Source: Acholoe squamosa
Taxonomy: Eukaryota > Annelida > Polychaeta > Phyllodocida > Polynoidae
Assembly (NCBI GenBank): GCA_949317995.1
Contig: OX439044.1
Coordinates: forward strand, 30,328,733 to 30,392,732
Direction of reading: 5' to 3'
DNA length: 64,000 nucleotides
A model generated the notes under the pieces. The model was not told the origin of the DNA. It was given only the letters and a program-made list of their open reading frames with translations, and ran no database searches. The stretch's first letter is position 1. The number at the start of each line of letters is the position of its first letter. The position numbers were made by a program, and so were the translations under genes. Of the stretch, positions 22,313 to 33,588 are shown one piece after another.

Positions 22313-25289
22313 GCCTGTTCACACGTGTCGCGCCAAATACAAAAATAAGCGCGCGCAATCTGAAGTGGTTTAGGCCGTGGTGACACTACTTCTTGTTGTA
22401 AGGGTTTATTGTGCGTGTAGGATGCTCCAGTAGCTAAGGGTTGTCACCTCCAGGCTCAGGGGGTGTGGCATCTTTTACTGAACTCCCTCCCACTTATTTA
22501 AGAGGAGGTGGGAACTATAATTTATTCTATTGGCTTGTAAAGCTATAGGATGGTCCCAAGAGGCAATCTGGTCAAATCCAATATGTTTACAAAGGCTGGA
22601 TGTTGTAAAATTGGTAGATGAATAAATCACAAATTAATCTCGGGCTATACACAATTCTGCCCATGTATTACTCATCCAAGTAATCATTGAATTGTAATAT
22701 GGAACGTTCAGTAGAATGCTCTTATTTCTTTGATATCAGACACCCAAGCAGATAAATAAGGAATCAAGAATGTAGGCCTTGTCTGGAAATGGCTGGGAGA
22801 TGGCCATTTCCCCCACAGAAATATGGAATGAAGCAGACTGCGAGTGGGATATGATATTTTGCGCCATATGACTGTACATACGATGTAGGCCATCATGAAT
22901 TTTATTTTCTTATGAATATAAGCTTAGAATAATTATTACATTATGAAATTAAAAACAATTCCCCGGACTGTCCAGCAAAGGCACACAGACCTTTGACCAT
23001 TTTTTTTTCTGAAAGAATTTTATAGCAGTCAATTCAACCTTACATCCCGGCCTTACATTCTAAACTGTTGGATATATGGCCTGTATAATACCAGGTATTT
23101 AACATTTATGGGGTTATAAATTAGATAACCTAGCCTATGAATACCTACAACTTATCATAATCCAATACTGACATCTTGTGGTATGACACATGAAGTGGAT
23201 GGGTGAGCAGCTGGGTTGTGAATGTTGTAAGAGCTACTGAATTGTAAACAGCGTTAACCATTGATGGGCCACATGTATAGTGTTACTGTTTTGATGCAGG
23301 ATGCTCTTTTCTCATCATGATGCATACATTGCAGCCTTGCATGGTGAGTACTCACCATTGCTGCATCCAGGCGACCAGGAGGGTCTTGCCAAAAGATATC
23401 GAGGAAGAACCTGTTTAATATTTTCAGAGAGTACTGATAGAAACGTGCATGGTCTGACATGTTCTTACAGTATGCGAAATAAATGTTCAATGAACAGATT
23501 GAAAAACAGAAATGGAATGCACAGCATAACCATCTACCCCCTTTCCTATGTCAATTATTAATGGTTGATTCATGTAAATCACCTATACAACATATTTGGA
23601 TGACATAGGCATGTTTTATTTTTTGGGGTTCTCATTTCCTTTTTGGCAAGACCCTCCTGAATCTTGAAAGTCAGCATATAAGACAACGCTCGATCGGACG
23701 GCACTCAATACTGCTGTCCTGGTGCGTTATGGAAACAAAGTATTAATTTAAACATTGAAGCAGTATGCTCTCCTCAAAGGGTTAACAGTGGGTGGAGCAC
23801 CTGAGTGGCTTCAGACACAAGACCATTACCACCCAGCACAGCACCTAACTACATAATGACCCTTTGGGGATTATCTCCCACCCGTCCCTGGGGAACGTAA
23901 TCAGTGACAGCAACAAGAGCAGTCCCAGTATGCAACAATAACCTCACCCACAATGCAACAGTCAATGTTACCCATGATGCTCTGTCTGACACCTTATGTA
24001 ACAAGCTAAACAGTGGAGGCTCTGGCAATGACAGATCTGAGTTCTGAAATTATATTGTGATGGACTCTGATTTGTTACGGCAATGAAGTTCAAAATCTAT
24101 ACCAGTTCTTATAAAAAAAGGGGAGGGGAATAGTTATGGAAAGGATCTGAAAGAACCGATTTTACAAGGAAAGTTCAGTTAGTGAACTATTGCCACATGC
24201 ATGTAGTTTTACCAGAGCTCCCTAAATCTGCATTCAGTCCCCCTCCAAAGAAGATTTGCAGGTGGTATCATATATTTTAGTTTAATTAGTGCTAAATCAG
24301 TTGCTACAGGTGATGTACAGGAGAGCTATAGAATATGGGAGGGGCTGGGGAGGGAGTACAGGGGTTGAATCCACCTGGGAACACAGCTGGTCTCTGTGAT
24401 TCATACAGGTGACTTTTGACATGGCAGAATAATGATTATTGTTACAACTGAATGGAGTTGGCTTAAATGCATATTGTACACCTGGTCATCTGATGTCACT
24501 GTCATGACTGCTGACTCTAACGGCAATAAAATGTCATTATTGCTAACAATGCAATGCATTTTGGATTGTACTGGTTCACATAGTGTGACCAGCAGGCTGT
24601 TGCAAAAAGATTTGGAAACGATTTTGTCTGAGGTGGTATTCCCAAAATGGAACTGACTGACCTCAGGGAATCAATTCTCTGTTGGGTTGCCAAAAGATAA
24701 TTGGTCATAGAAGTAGTTTAGGAGTGGTCAGGAACTGGTGAATGCTTCCTAATTGAGAACCAATTCCCAGCCAGTTCTTTTCGCCAATTCCCTGGCCTTT
24801 TGACTATGGGAAGCATTCAGGTGGAATTAATCATGGAACCAGTTCCTCAACTTTTTGCAATGCAGTCTAATTCAGAGTAAGTCAATTCCATTACAGTATA
24901 AATTGGGAATTGGTCTCCCTGGGTGGAGAATCGGGAGGAACTGGAAGATGCATTAGTTACAGTGAGAATTGAATTCCAAATTTTTTGCAACAGCCTCCAG
25001 GACGCATAGTGATTAATCTGTTAATCTAGGAAGCTTACTTTGCCAGATATGACAATGGCATATGATACATAGCAAAAAAAAGAAAAGAAATCATATTCTA
25101 CAAAAAATAGGACTGGAATGTAGTGGCCAGTTTCTGCATATTGATCATCCTGATCATCTTAGGGCACACAGTACTTCTTGTTCAAAAGAGATATTGTTTT
25201 TTGTCCATCTACTCCTACATCAATATGAAAGATAACAGAATACAGTATAATGGGTGTGGACCACTAAATTTGACATGGTGACATGGCAA
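22313..25289. other. no gene; scattered repeat relics
   Basis: GTTAACCATTGATGGGCC (from about 23254) with TGATGCATACATTGCAG and GTGAGTACTCACCATTGCTG is a TTAACCC-family relic, and CAAAGGGTTAACAG at 23777 may be its or another copy's right end. At 24700-24975 diverged phrases of the form AACTGG...AATTCC recur. CAGGTG occurs singly at 24309 and 24409. No exon supported. Confidence 0.4.
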
Positions 25290-25490
25290 TTTCTTAAAAT
25301 CGACATGTGACATGAGAGGTTCTTAGAGGTGACATGGGACATGGGGATTTAAGTGACATGTGACATAACCATTTCTTAAAATCGACATGTGACATGAGAG
25401 GTTCTTAGAGGTGACATGGGACATGGGAATTTAAGTGACATGTGACATAACCATTTCTTAAAATTGACATGTGACATGGGGGACCCCCTA
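25290..25490. repeat. 82-bp tandem repeat, about 2.5 units
   Basis: CGACATGTGACATGAGAGGT at 25301 and 25383 and a third start (TGACATGTGACATGGGG) at 25465 give an exact 82-bp period. Units are rich in GACATG. The minus-strand frame over it is an artefact. Confidence 0.9.
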
Positions 25491-25748
25491 TCCACACCCC
25501 CAGTATACATACAGTAGAGATGGGTATTGCAATGCTTGGTAGCATTGGCCATTGCTAAAATGGCCCTGTGCGAATGAATGAATAGACTGTCAGCAAGTAT
25601 AGTATACATAAGGCAATGACTGAAAGAAGATGGGAGATGGGGTGCAGATAGAAAAGGGGTGTCCTAAGGGTGAAGGTCATAGGTCAGGTGCCGCCATCTG
25701 CTGCCGAGTGCAATTTTCCCACACTAGACAGTCCTCGCTATAATAGTG

Positions 25749-26052
25749 CACTGAAAACATGGAAAATCTGAAACTAGTCAGCAGTGACTACTTTAGGTCC
25801 TCAAGTTGACGATACCTAAATCTTCAGCTTTAGGTAGTCAAAAAGACTGCTTTAGGTCGTCCTCCTGACGACCTGAGTCATCAGGATGACAATACTGACA
25901 GTACAGGGTCGTCATATTGACGACTCAGGTCGTCAGGATGACGACTTAAAGTCGTCATTTTGACAACCTAAAGTTGTAGTTTTAGGTATCGTCAACTTGA
26001 GGACCTAAAGTGGTCACTGCTGACTAGTTTCGGATCTTCCATGTTTTCAGTG
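25749..26052. mobile_element. palindromic CACTGAAAAC MITE, copy 2 (long form)
   Basis: Ends CACTGAAAACATGGAAAATC and GATCTTCCATGTTTTCAGTG. Almost the whole 304 bp folds on itself, with subterminal CTAGTCAGCAGTGAC / GTCACTGCTGACTAG and repeated TCGTCA/TGACGA blocks around a central TGACAATACTGACAGTACAG. Same length and layout as copy 3 at 45080-45383. Confidence 0.93.
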
Positions 26053-26570
26053 TGTGTAAGCACTGGTAGATCCTCCTATATACATGGGCCGCCTATTTTG
26101 TGAAGAAGGTAGAAGCGGGTGTGAGGGGATGTGTACCAGTACATCACTATTCTTCTTACCTGCATGGGACATGCATTAGTGAACAATTCTGTTTTGCTAC
26201 CCCAACAAACTCTATGCTGTGCAATTCCTACATAAGTGCTGATCGTACAGAGCAGTTATAGGGACTTGCCTATGACCACTCATTCTAATTTTGAGGATTT
26301 CAAATCGTAATGGTTGTGCAATTGCTATGTCGTACCATGTCGAGAAATGCATTCAAGAGGAGCGTTTTGCAAAGGCATATAATTATGCAGTTCCCAGTGG
26401 TTTTTACTGCCTCAAACGATCCGCTCACTCTGGAGTTGATATCACCTATCATGTTCGTACTGCAGTATTCAAACCCTTATTTAAAACCTTCTCCAGGGAC
26501 CTTCAGATCTGAAGCATTATTCTACTTCTCAATTTTCCTTCCCTCTGACCTCCCTAAGCACGAATGACCT

Positions 26571-26814
26571 TTAACCCTTTAAAGACCACGTAATACCTCC
26601 AAACTGTAGGTCTAATGGTTCTATGCTACGAGGGGGGGTTTCTTCTCAACAGCATCATGCTGGACTGTTGAGACTCTTCAGGCATTGTCAGATTGCTGTT
26701 AACTAGAATACAGCAATGACAAGTCTGCATCATAGACCTAGGGGGCCTACATCTTGATGAGTAATGGACATGATCCATTCATTTATGCACTATGCTGCTC
26801 TTTAAAGTGTTATT
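26571..26814. mobile_element. TTAACCCTTTAAAG-ended MITE
   Basis: The left end TTAACCCTTTAAAGA and right end TCTTTAAAGTGTTATT are inverted repeats with two differences. The interior has GCATCATGCTGGACTG and CTGCATCATAGACC, motifs of this family. No coding capacity. Confidence 0.65.
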
Positions 26815-26824
26815 AAGAAGAACC

Positions 26825-27036
26825 TTAAACCATTTCAACTTTAGTCGACACCATGGTAGGCCTAGCGTCGACTATAGTCAACACCATGGTAGGCCTGGCA
26901 TCGACTATAGTCGACGGCCATTATATAGGATTTGTATAGGAATTGAAAATAGGCTCGTCCTCTAGGAACTATACTTTTTTCAGGGGCCGTCCCCATGGCC
27001 AGGACAACCACTTTTGCTCTGCCCTCAAAGGATTAA
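26825..27036. mobile_element. TTAA element with TCGACTATAGTCGA units, copy 1
   Basis: Aligns with 45719-45941. Left TTAAACCATTTCAACTTTAG, then two units of GTCGACACCATGGTAGGCCT with CTATAGTCGAC. The shared body is GGAATTGAAAATAGGCTCGT, CTAGGAACTATACTTTTTTC and GGCCGTCCCCATGGCCAG, with the right end CCCTCAAAGGATTAA. It lies 10 bp from the preceding MITE. Confidence 0.8.
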
Positions 27037-27989
27037 AGAGCCACTGACAGATGTCACTTCCAGGGGAAAACAATCAGATATTGTCTGTCCCTCCGTCAGG
27101 CCTAATCAGGGCCAGATGAGTCTGTCAACAAAGCCGACCTTACTCTCCAAGCACAATCCCTTCTAAGATCACCCAAGGCATTACAATGGCGAAATAAGCC
27201 ATGCCCACCAGTTATGTGGTTGGAGAATGAGCCGACCTGAGAACTCACCAACAGATGTCCCTGCAGGGGCGCTACCAGCAGCTGGGGACAGCAGGGTAAC
27301 ATAGGCGACCCCACGTAAACAGATACGGGCGATAATCGGGGACTTGCGGGCACACAGGCCTGTAAGGTGTCACTACTTAAAATGCGTTAGTAACCCCCTC
27401 GCCATGGGGAGTCCGTAAAGTACGTATTGTCCCTAATAGGAGATTGTGTGGTGAAACCTCGATCCGCCATACGGTGCAATATTGTCCGGCAATCTGTCCG
27501 GGACAGTTGACAGCTGTCTCTTTGATCCCTGGGTGGGCTGAAATCAAGGCATCATCATCGTGCAGTAATAACATTTTCAGCAGGGGGTGTTTTTGATGCA
27601 CATGAGACCACCTCATGGTCGTAAGGACTCTTGTGCCACCCCCCCCCCATCACACACATTACAGCATGGAAACAAGCACTAACCCCTCTTATCTAAGTGC
27701 TTCCCTCTATAACGTTGCTTTATAAATCCCAGCATTTCTTAGCTCAGTCCATAGATATGTATGTGTAGTATATGCCTTGCTTTCTCTGATCATTATTTAT
27801 AGCTGTTTTCTGAAAGCACGTAATGAGAATAGCATAATTATATGACTGGATTTTTCAAAAATGAATTTTCAAAGAGAATTAAGATGTTAGAAAAAGAGTA
27901 TATCACCAAGTAACGGGACGGTGATACAAGTAGTTGCATCATATCCCGGTATTATGTAGGTATGGTGCATGCAGAAAAGTCTTATATAT
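27037..27989. other. no gene seen
   Basis: Open frames at 27102-27353 and 27377-27616 (minus) lack any recognised domain or splice logic. Sequence appears unique within the window. Confidence 0.45.
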
Positions 27990-28168
27990 CAGGGGCGGAT
28001 CCAGAGAGGTCGGTCTAGGGTGGCACAGCCAAGAAAATTTGGTCGGGGGGGGGGGCACATCCAGGGTTCGGCGCAACATTTCCCATAGTTAAGCGTTTAG
28101 CCAAGGCCCAATTTCAGGTGGTCTAGGGGGGCACTTGCCCCCTACGCCACCCCCTGGATCCGCTACTG
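27990..28168. mobile_element. MITE with CAGGGGCGGATCC ends, copy 2
   Basis: Ends CAGGGGCGGATCCAG and CTGGATCCGCTACTG. The interior carries GGTCTAGGG near both ends in inverted positions and a run of GGGGGGGGGG. Related to 10438-10613 by its termini and G-rich interior. Confidence 0.75.
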
Positions 28169-28265
28169 CATATAGTACCTAGGCTATGTATGCTCTCCGT
28201 AATGTATAGGCCTACATTTTCTAAATGCTGTCTTGTAATATACACATTCTTTTTTTATCTTTCAG

Positions 28266-28408
28266 GTGACATGGCTTACGTGGAAGTGTGCTCATATATA
28301 TACAATATCGCCCACGTATCGACAGCGCAATTTCAACTTGAAAAGAAATTCAATATCAACGGAATCCGGCAAGAGGAGCTTCACCTCGTTCATACCCAAT
28401 TAAAGTGA
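28266..28408 (+). CDS. possible terminal exon of unknown gene
   Basis: A strong acceptor (TTTTTTTATCTTTCAG, ending 28265) is followed by an open frame entered in phase 1: DMAYVEVCSYIYNIAHVS, then FQLEKKFNINGIRQEELHLV, ending in TGA at 28406-28408. The phase would also fit the donor of the bHLH helix-2 exon at 8487, so it could be an alternative last exon about 20 kb away, but one exon in three fits by chance. No poly(A) signal is close. No domain recognised. Confidence 0.3.
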
Positions 28409-29945
28409 CATTTGGATAGCTATGATCAATAGTAATTATGAATATCACAGCACAGTTGAGGCGGTGAATAATATTTTGTTATTGTACATTTTTAGAAAAT
28501 ATGAGGAATATGACGAAGGCCATCATATTCCTTAACACCGGTACTATGCTACATCATGATGACATAGTGTATGGGAAGAAATCTTATGATACAATCTATC
28601 AGTTAATATACCAACACATTTCTCCATGTATGCAATAACGACTATCAGCGTTATCATATCGCCCACAGAAGTTTGTACATGTTTTATTAGGAATTCTAGA
28701 CATACATGTATAAGCAACCGTATTTCATGAACGTAGTGAGCCTGTAGACACGCGAATGTTAAAAAAAAACACGATCTTTGGACCCAGTTGTACATTATAT
28801 GAAATAATGAAGATGGAAGCATATCTGTCTTGTGTACATTGGGTGGGTGTCTTGTTGGTGTAAGTTATTGAAGGGTGCGTGTTTTGCTGATTGAAAGTTT
28901 TGAAAACAATAACAGTTTCTCATAATGTTGGCAAGTGCATGTGGACGCGTGCGATGCAAGGGTAGGTGCATTTACCGGTACTAGGCGTAAGTGTAAGTAG
29001 TATATGAAAATTGAAGATTGCTGCAGGGACATAGCAAGCGTGTATAATTGATATAGACTTCTGCCACGCTTGATGTTTTTTTTTTAATGTTCTACTACAA
29101 AAATGAGAATAACAAAAGCAATCAGGCCATACACATTGGAATACATAGTTGCTTCTTGTACTGATTGAGTTTAGATGGTTAATGCTCACTTTACCCATGA
29201 TAATCAGATTCAAACAGCACTAGTATACGATAGAAAGGACAGCTCCCAGGTTGGCATGTTCCATGGTGTACACCTATAATGATGTATAATGTACATAAGG
29301 GTGAGCGTTTGTATGGATGTATATACACTTTTTTAATGTGCATAATAGTATACATGTTGGTAGAGGAGTATGAATTCCCGCCATGCCCATTGATTGGTCA
29401 CAGCCATTGTACATAGAATGATTTATGATTTGAGAATAGTGTGTCTTTGGAAGCACGTAACATGTTGTAAATAGTTATGTATATATGATGAAGTAGCTAG
29501 CGTTGTAAATTGTGCCTACATGTACATAAATCCCGGTGTTTCATGTGTGGAGCAGTGGAATACGGAGGACACATAGGCATAACCTAGGAGCTTCGTATCT
29601 CGCACCTCCGTGAGATAACCCACCCCCGTATTTTACGGTCAGTAGCAGCAGTCCAATTGGCTGTAAAACCTGAAAATGATCATCTTTTTATGGAACTCTA
29701 AAAGGGTTTTCTACTTATCTCATGGTAAATACGTTAGAATACAGGGCTTCCATAGACTTTGCATTAAGACGGCGTATTACACGCCTCCCGTGTAATAAAT
29801 AGGGTGTGTATTACACAACCTGCACACGTGACCTTTTGATGACGTCATAAATTAAAAATGCCGCTGTAAACAAGCCTCACGCACAGCCGTCGTGGTAGGT
29901 TCTATTGTATTTAAGTCATTTAAGATGATTTAACCCTGAGATAAG
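28409..29945. other. no gene; short palindromes
   Basis: AT-rich DNA with small hairpins near 29566-29634 and 29752-29815 (ATTACACGCCTCCCGTGTAAT), which preface the foldback cluster at 29946-30559. No exon supported. Confidence 0.45.
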
Positions 29946-30093
29946 TGCAAAGGAGCACTCGTGGGAGTCTGTCTGAGAGTTATCACACTTGCAGATTGGG
30001 TGCCGCATTGCACTGCGAGTGTCGAACGTGCAATGCAGCACCCAATCTGCGAGGTGATAACTCTCAGACAGACTCCCACTCGTGAACCTTTGC
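29946..30093. repeat. foldback element, cluster member 1
   Basis: Left arm GTGCAAAGGAGCACTCGTGG, GAGTCTGTCTGAGAGTTATC and GCAGATTGGGTGC. The right arm mirrors it back to CCACTCGTGAACCTTTGC. The arms are about 65 bp and nearly perfect, with a short centre TGCGAGTGTCGAACG. Confidence 0.92.
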
Positions 30094-30270
30094 TAATTTA
30101 TGTCATGGCAGGTATGATCGTTACTACAGATTAGTACTAGAACAGCCGTATTCCATGGAGGCATGGAATACAATATTCTTGTATTCAATGGGGTCCGCCA
30201 TCTTGGATTTTTAAATGGAGCTGAGCTGTTTTTCTTTATCTAAAAGCAAATTAATCCCAAAGGCCATGAT

Positions 30271-30434
30271 ATAAATGCAAATGTCCACTCCCATGGAACA
30301 TTTTTGCATCGCATTCACCTCAGTGAGGCCTGTCTGCATTTCACTCCGCCTATAAGGCGTCGTTTTATAGGGACAGCCTCACCTCGGTGAATACGATGCA
30401 AAAATATTCAATGGTCGTAGACATTTGCTTATAT
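30271..30434. repeat. foldback element, cluster member 2
   Basis: Left ATAAATGCAAATGTC...CCATGGAACATTTTTGCAT, right ATGCAAAAATATTCAATGG...GACATTTGCTTATAT. Inner arms CACCTCAGTGAGGC / GCCTCACCTCGGTG. Outer end resembles members 1 and 3 (TGCAAANGT). Confidence 0.85.
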
Positions 30435-30454
30435 ATCTGACTCAGATGACATGA

Positions 30455-30559
30455 AATAAATACAAAGGTTCACTCGTATTGGGTATGACTGAGGGTTATC
30501 TCACTCAGCTTTGCCTCGTGTCAGTAATAACCAATACTCGTGAACCTTTGCGTATATAT
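30455..30559. repeat. foldback element, cluster member 3
   Basis: Left AATACAAAGGTTCACTCGTATTGG, right CCAATACTCGTGAACCTTTGCGTATAT. The centre CTCAGCTTTGCCTCGTG is not paired. The outer ACAAAGGTTCACTCGT end is shared with member 1. Confidence 0.88.
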
Positions 30560-31984
30560 TAAGTAAGACGATTTGAGTCTATATGCAATTATACTGGTAT
30601 ATTCCATCCAAAAGTATTTGAAAAATCGAACCGCTATCAAAAAGAGGTTTACATCCAATCTGTGACCTTTTACATGTATTGTATTTCAATTCACTTCAAA
30701 TTCAATTTACAAATCATTCCATTATACTATAGATATTAGTTATCATACTAGTAATCTAGACCACTTATCTATGCAACCAAGTTATAGCCTGGCCACGTAC
30801 ATGAACGGACAGTGTCTAGCATGGCTATCAATTGTTATGGCCAATGACCACATGAAAATAAAGTGAAATATAAAGAGTACTGCATATCTGTATAGCTCAT
30901 ACTTGTACCCAGAACGTGGAGTTATCAATTATTATGGTCGTGCACCTGACAATAAAGAGATTATCAAGAGTATAAAATGTACATTACTGTGTTTTTAATC
31001 TATCACCCCACATGTTTGTTTTCAAAACCGAACTTTTACTGTAATTATTGATATTCTGTGCGAGACAACTTTTTAAAGAGCAGCTATATAATGAAATCAT
31101 AGAAAGAATATTGTTTGAATTCAGCAAGTGTGGAAGGCATTGAGTTACAGAGAATTCCATAAAGTTGATAATTCCAACTTCATGAATAGATCCCATTGAT
31201 TTCCACGTCATCGATGATCACACACTAATCTTTAGATAAATTCTACAATCGCTCAGGTGGTGGGCAAAAAGGATGATCACAATTCTGGAATCGCCACTGA
31301 GTAGATCTACTATAATTTTTACTAAGTTTAGTCTGTTTGGCAGTCGTAGAATCGCGAGAAGTAGCCTTATGACCACACTATTGCATCTAAACCATGTAAT
31401 TTGGGACATTATGTGGACCAATGTGAGAATTTCTCTGCTTTCTCCTATTTTCACTCAGGCGTACAGGAAGACTTAATGGGTAGTCCATAGCGAAAAATTT
31501 GATGTAGGCATCGCACAAAAGGATCATTGTATTGGAAAAGTGACATCATGATGAAGAGAACACGATTGTATAGGGAACAGAGCCATTCCTGTATGGAGGT
31601 GGCCATCTTACAATCAGTTATGTAACTGCCCCCCCAACAGCCATCACAAAAAACAATGGGAGTTGATAAGACTGATAAGCTGCCCTTGGCTCTATCTTAA
31701 TCACCTTGAGTACCTGTCCATTGTTTTAGGTATGAGTGGAGGGGATTAGCCTAATAGGGAGACACTGGCTTGGTCTTACTCAGCCTGGATTATATGTGTC
31801 CCTTTAGAAAACTTTAAGTTTAATTACTCTTGTATTTGAAGTACTAAGTCTATATAAACATTATATTGTTTAAGTTTAAAGTATTTGCTATCCAAAGGTA
31901 TAAACTTATAAAATAAAGCTTCATATAGACCATTAGAAAGGGCCAACCAAAGTAATCTGTACAAAGAGGCCGATTGCTGATCTA
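30560..31984. other. no gene seen
   Basis: AT-rich. The open frames at 31218-31476 on both strands overlap one another and lack domains. Nothing else recognised. Confidence 0.45.
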
Positions 31985-32164
31985 CAGGGGCATGGGAACC
32001 AGTTTCAGCGTGGGTGGGACCAGGGGGGTTTTCTGCAATTTTTGACCTCCCTTTGCTTGACCTTTTACTTTTGACCTTTTGAGGAGTTGGCCAAAAGTGG
32101 GGGGGGGGGACATGTCCCCCCTGCCCCCCCCCCCCCGCTTTCCATGCCCATGATCTAGCCCCTG
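31985..32164. mobile_element. MITE with CAGGGGCATGG end
   Basis: Begins CAGGGGCATGGGAA and ends TTTCCATGCCCATGATCTAGCCCCTG. The interior has GGGGGGGGGGACATGTCCCCCC and long C runs. Similar layout to the CAGGGGCGGATCC elements but with different subterminal sequence. Confidence 0.6.
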
Positions 32165-32539
32165 ATTACATGAGCCACCTAGCTAATTTGTTTGGTGCTA
32201 GCAATGGCTCTGTTCCCTATAGAGCTGGGATGATAGAGGCTGTCACGGCAGCTATATAGCTAGATCATTTGGCAATCATGGTGAACATGCTAAAAGGGGG
32301 AATAATAATTAAGTACGCACGGTCCGTTTTCTTTTTTGCTGTTAGTGGATCATAGGGTGGAGGGTTGTATTTAAAAGAAAATAAGCGAATCGGCAACGAA
32401 TTGTCTGACTTCAATGGCTGGGATAATGAAGGCGGGGACGGTGCGTGGGATGGGGGAGGGACACGATAAGGAGCTAGTCGGGTGATGGGGAGGGGTGAGG
32501 GTTAATCACAGCCTTATTGTAAATGGGGGCAAAGTGGTT

Positions 32540-32960
32540 AAAGGCCTATGAGTCCATGTCTCGCGCAGACGACAACAATCCCTAATCACGCCTACCCTCT
32601 CTCCGCTCTCCCGCCACTCCTAGATACACATCAGACGACATTTAACCAGCCGACATCCAGTGCTAAAACAAAGCGGAGCAGACAACAAAAAGCGCGCCAA
32701 AATGAGGGGATCCATTAGTGGGTTCTGGGCAGGAAGTCGCTGCAGCTCTCGGCGCCAAAACTCAGGGGTGTTATTAATCAATTTATCGGGGCGTCGCCTC
32801 AGTGCATTACCGCGTTCCATCCAGTATGATTGGCGATGTGATTGGCAATTTTTAGGAGGGTAAGGGGGGTTGGTAATTTCCGCATTGTCTGGGTTACTGG
32901 GGGCAGCGGCCGGCATGGCTACGGGCCAAGACACGTGCCTAGAATAAAGGGCCACACGAC
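32540..32960. promoter_or_regulatory. candidate regulatory segment, GC-richer and non-repetitive
   Basis: This stretch has no match elsewhere in the window. It contains a homeodomain-type TTATTAATCAATTTATC, two close GATTGG (inverted CCAAT) boxes at about 32828 and 32839, CACGTG-like ACACGTGCC and several GC-rich words. The overlapping short frames on both strands have no domain. Calling it regulatory is inference from composition only. Confidence 0.25.
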
Positions 32961-33588
32961 TTGGGAGTGTAATTAAAAGATTGTGGTATGAGAGGTGACG
33001 GGGTCTCTCTACGGGGTCCTCTCTTTGTTCGCACTGAGTCCCCTGTTCTAACTATCCCAATCGTGTCGGTTGTCTGACTTCCCCAGCAAATTCATACTAT
33101 TAAACACCGACTTGGTAACATTTCTTACAGACGTAAAGTAAAGAAAAAAAAAGGTCATCAGTCATTTAAACGACAGTAGAAATCAAGCCCTCAACAAAAT
33201 TGTATCCTCCTTTATTATGTCTTCACGGTTACTGGACACGCCATGGAGAACCTGGCCTAAAGCCTCTTTCCACGATCACGTTTCTCACCAAACGAAGCGT
33301 CCGTCCATTTTTCGCGCCAGATTTCACCCGGAGCAGACGACTTTTTTTGAAGTGACGTGTCGACATGTTTGATTACCGCGGGACCTCTGACGGCCATTCA
33401 GATGCTGGACCTGCATCGTCCTTGATTAAAACCAAAGTTAACCCCTTGATGTCTTTGAATGTATTTTTTTCTCTGCTTATTGTTAAATTCAGGAGTATCC
33501 TCTCATTGTTCCAGAATTCTCTCATGTAACAGGAGTTTGACTGCGAGCTCAAATTTGACCAATGATGCTCTCTAATGCCATCACCTGT
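32961..33588. other. no gene seen
   Basis: No coding or repeat signal that can be supported before the foldback element starting at 33589. Confidence 0.45.
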
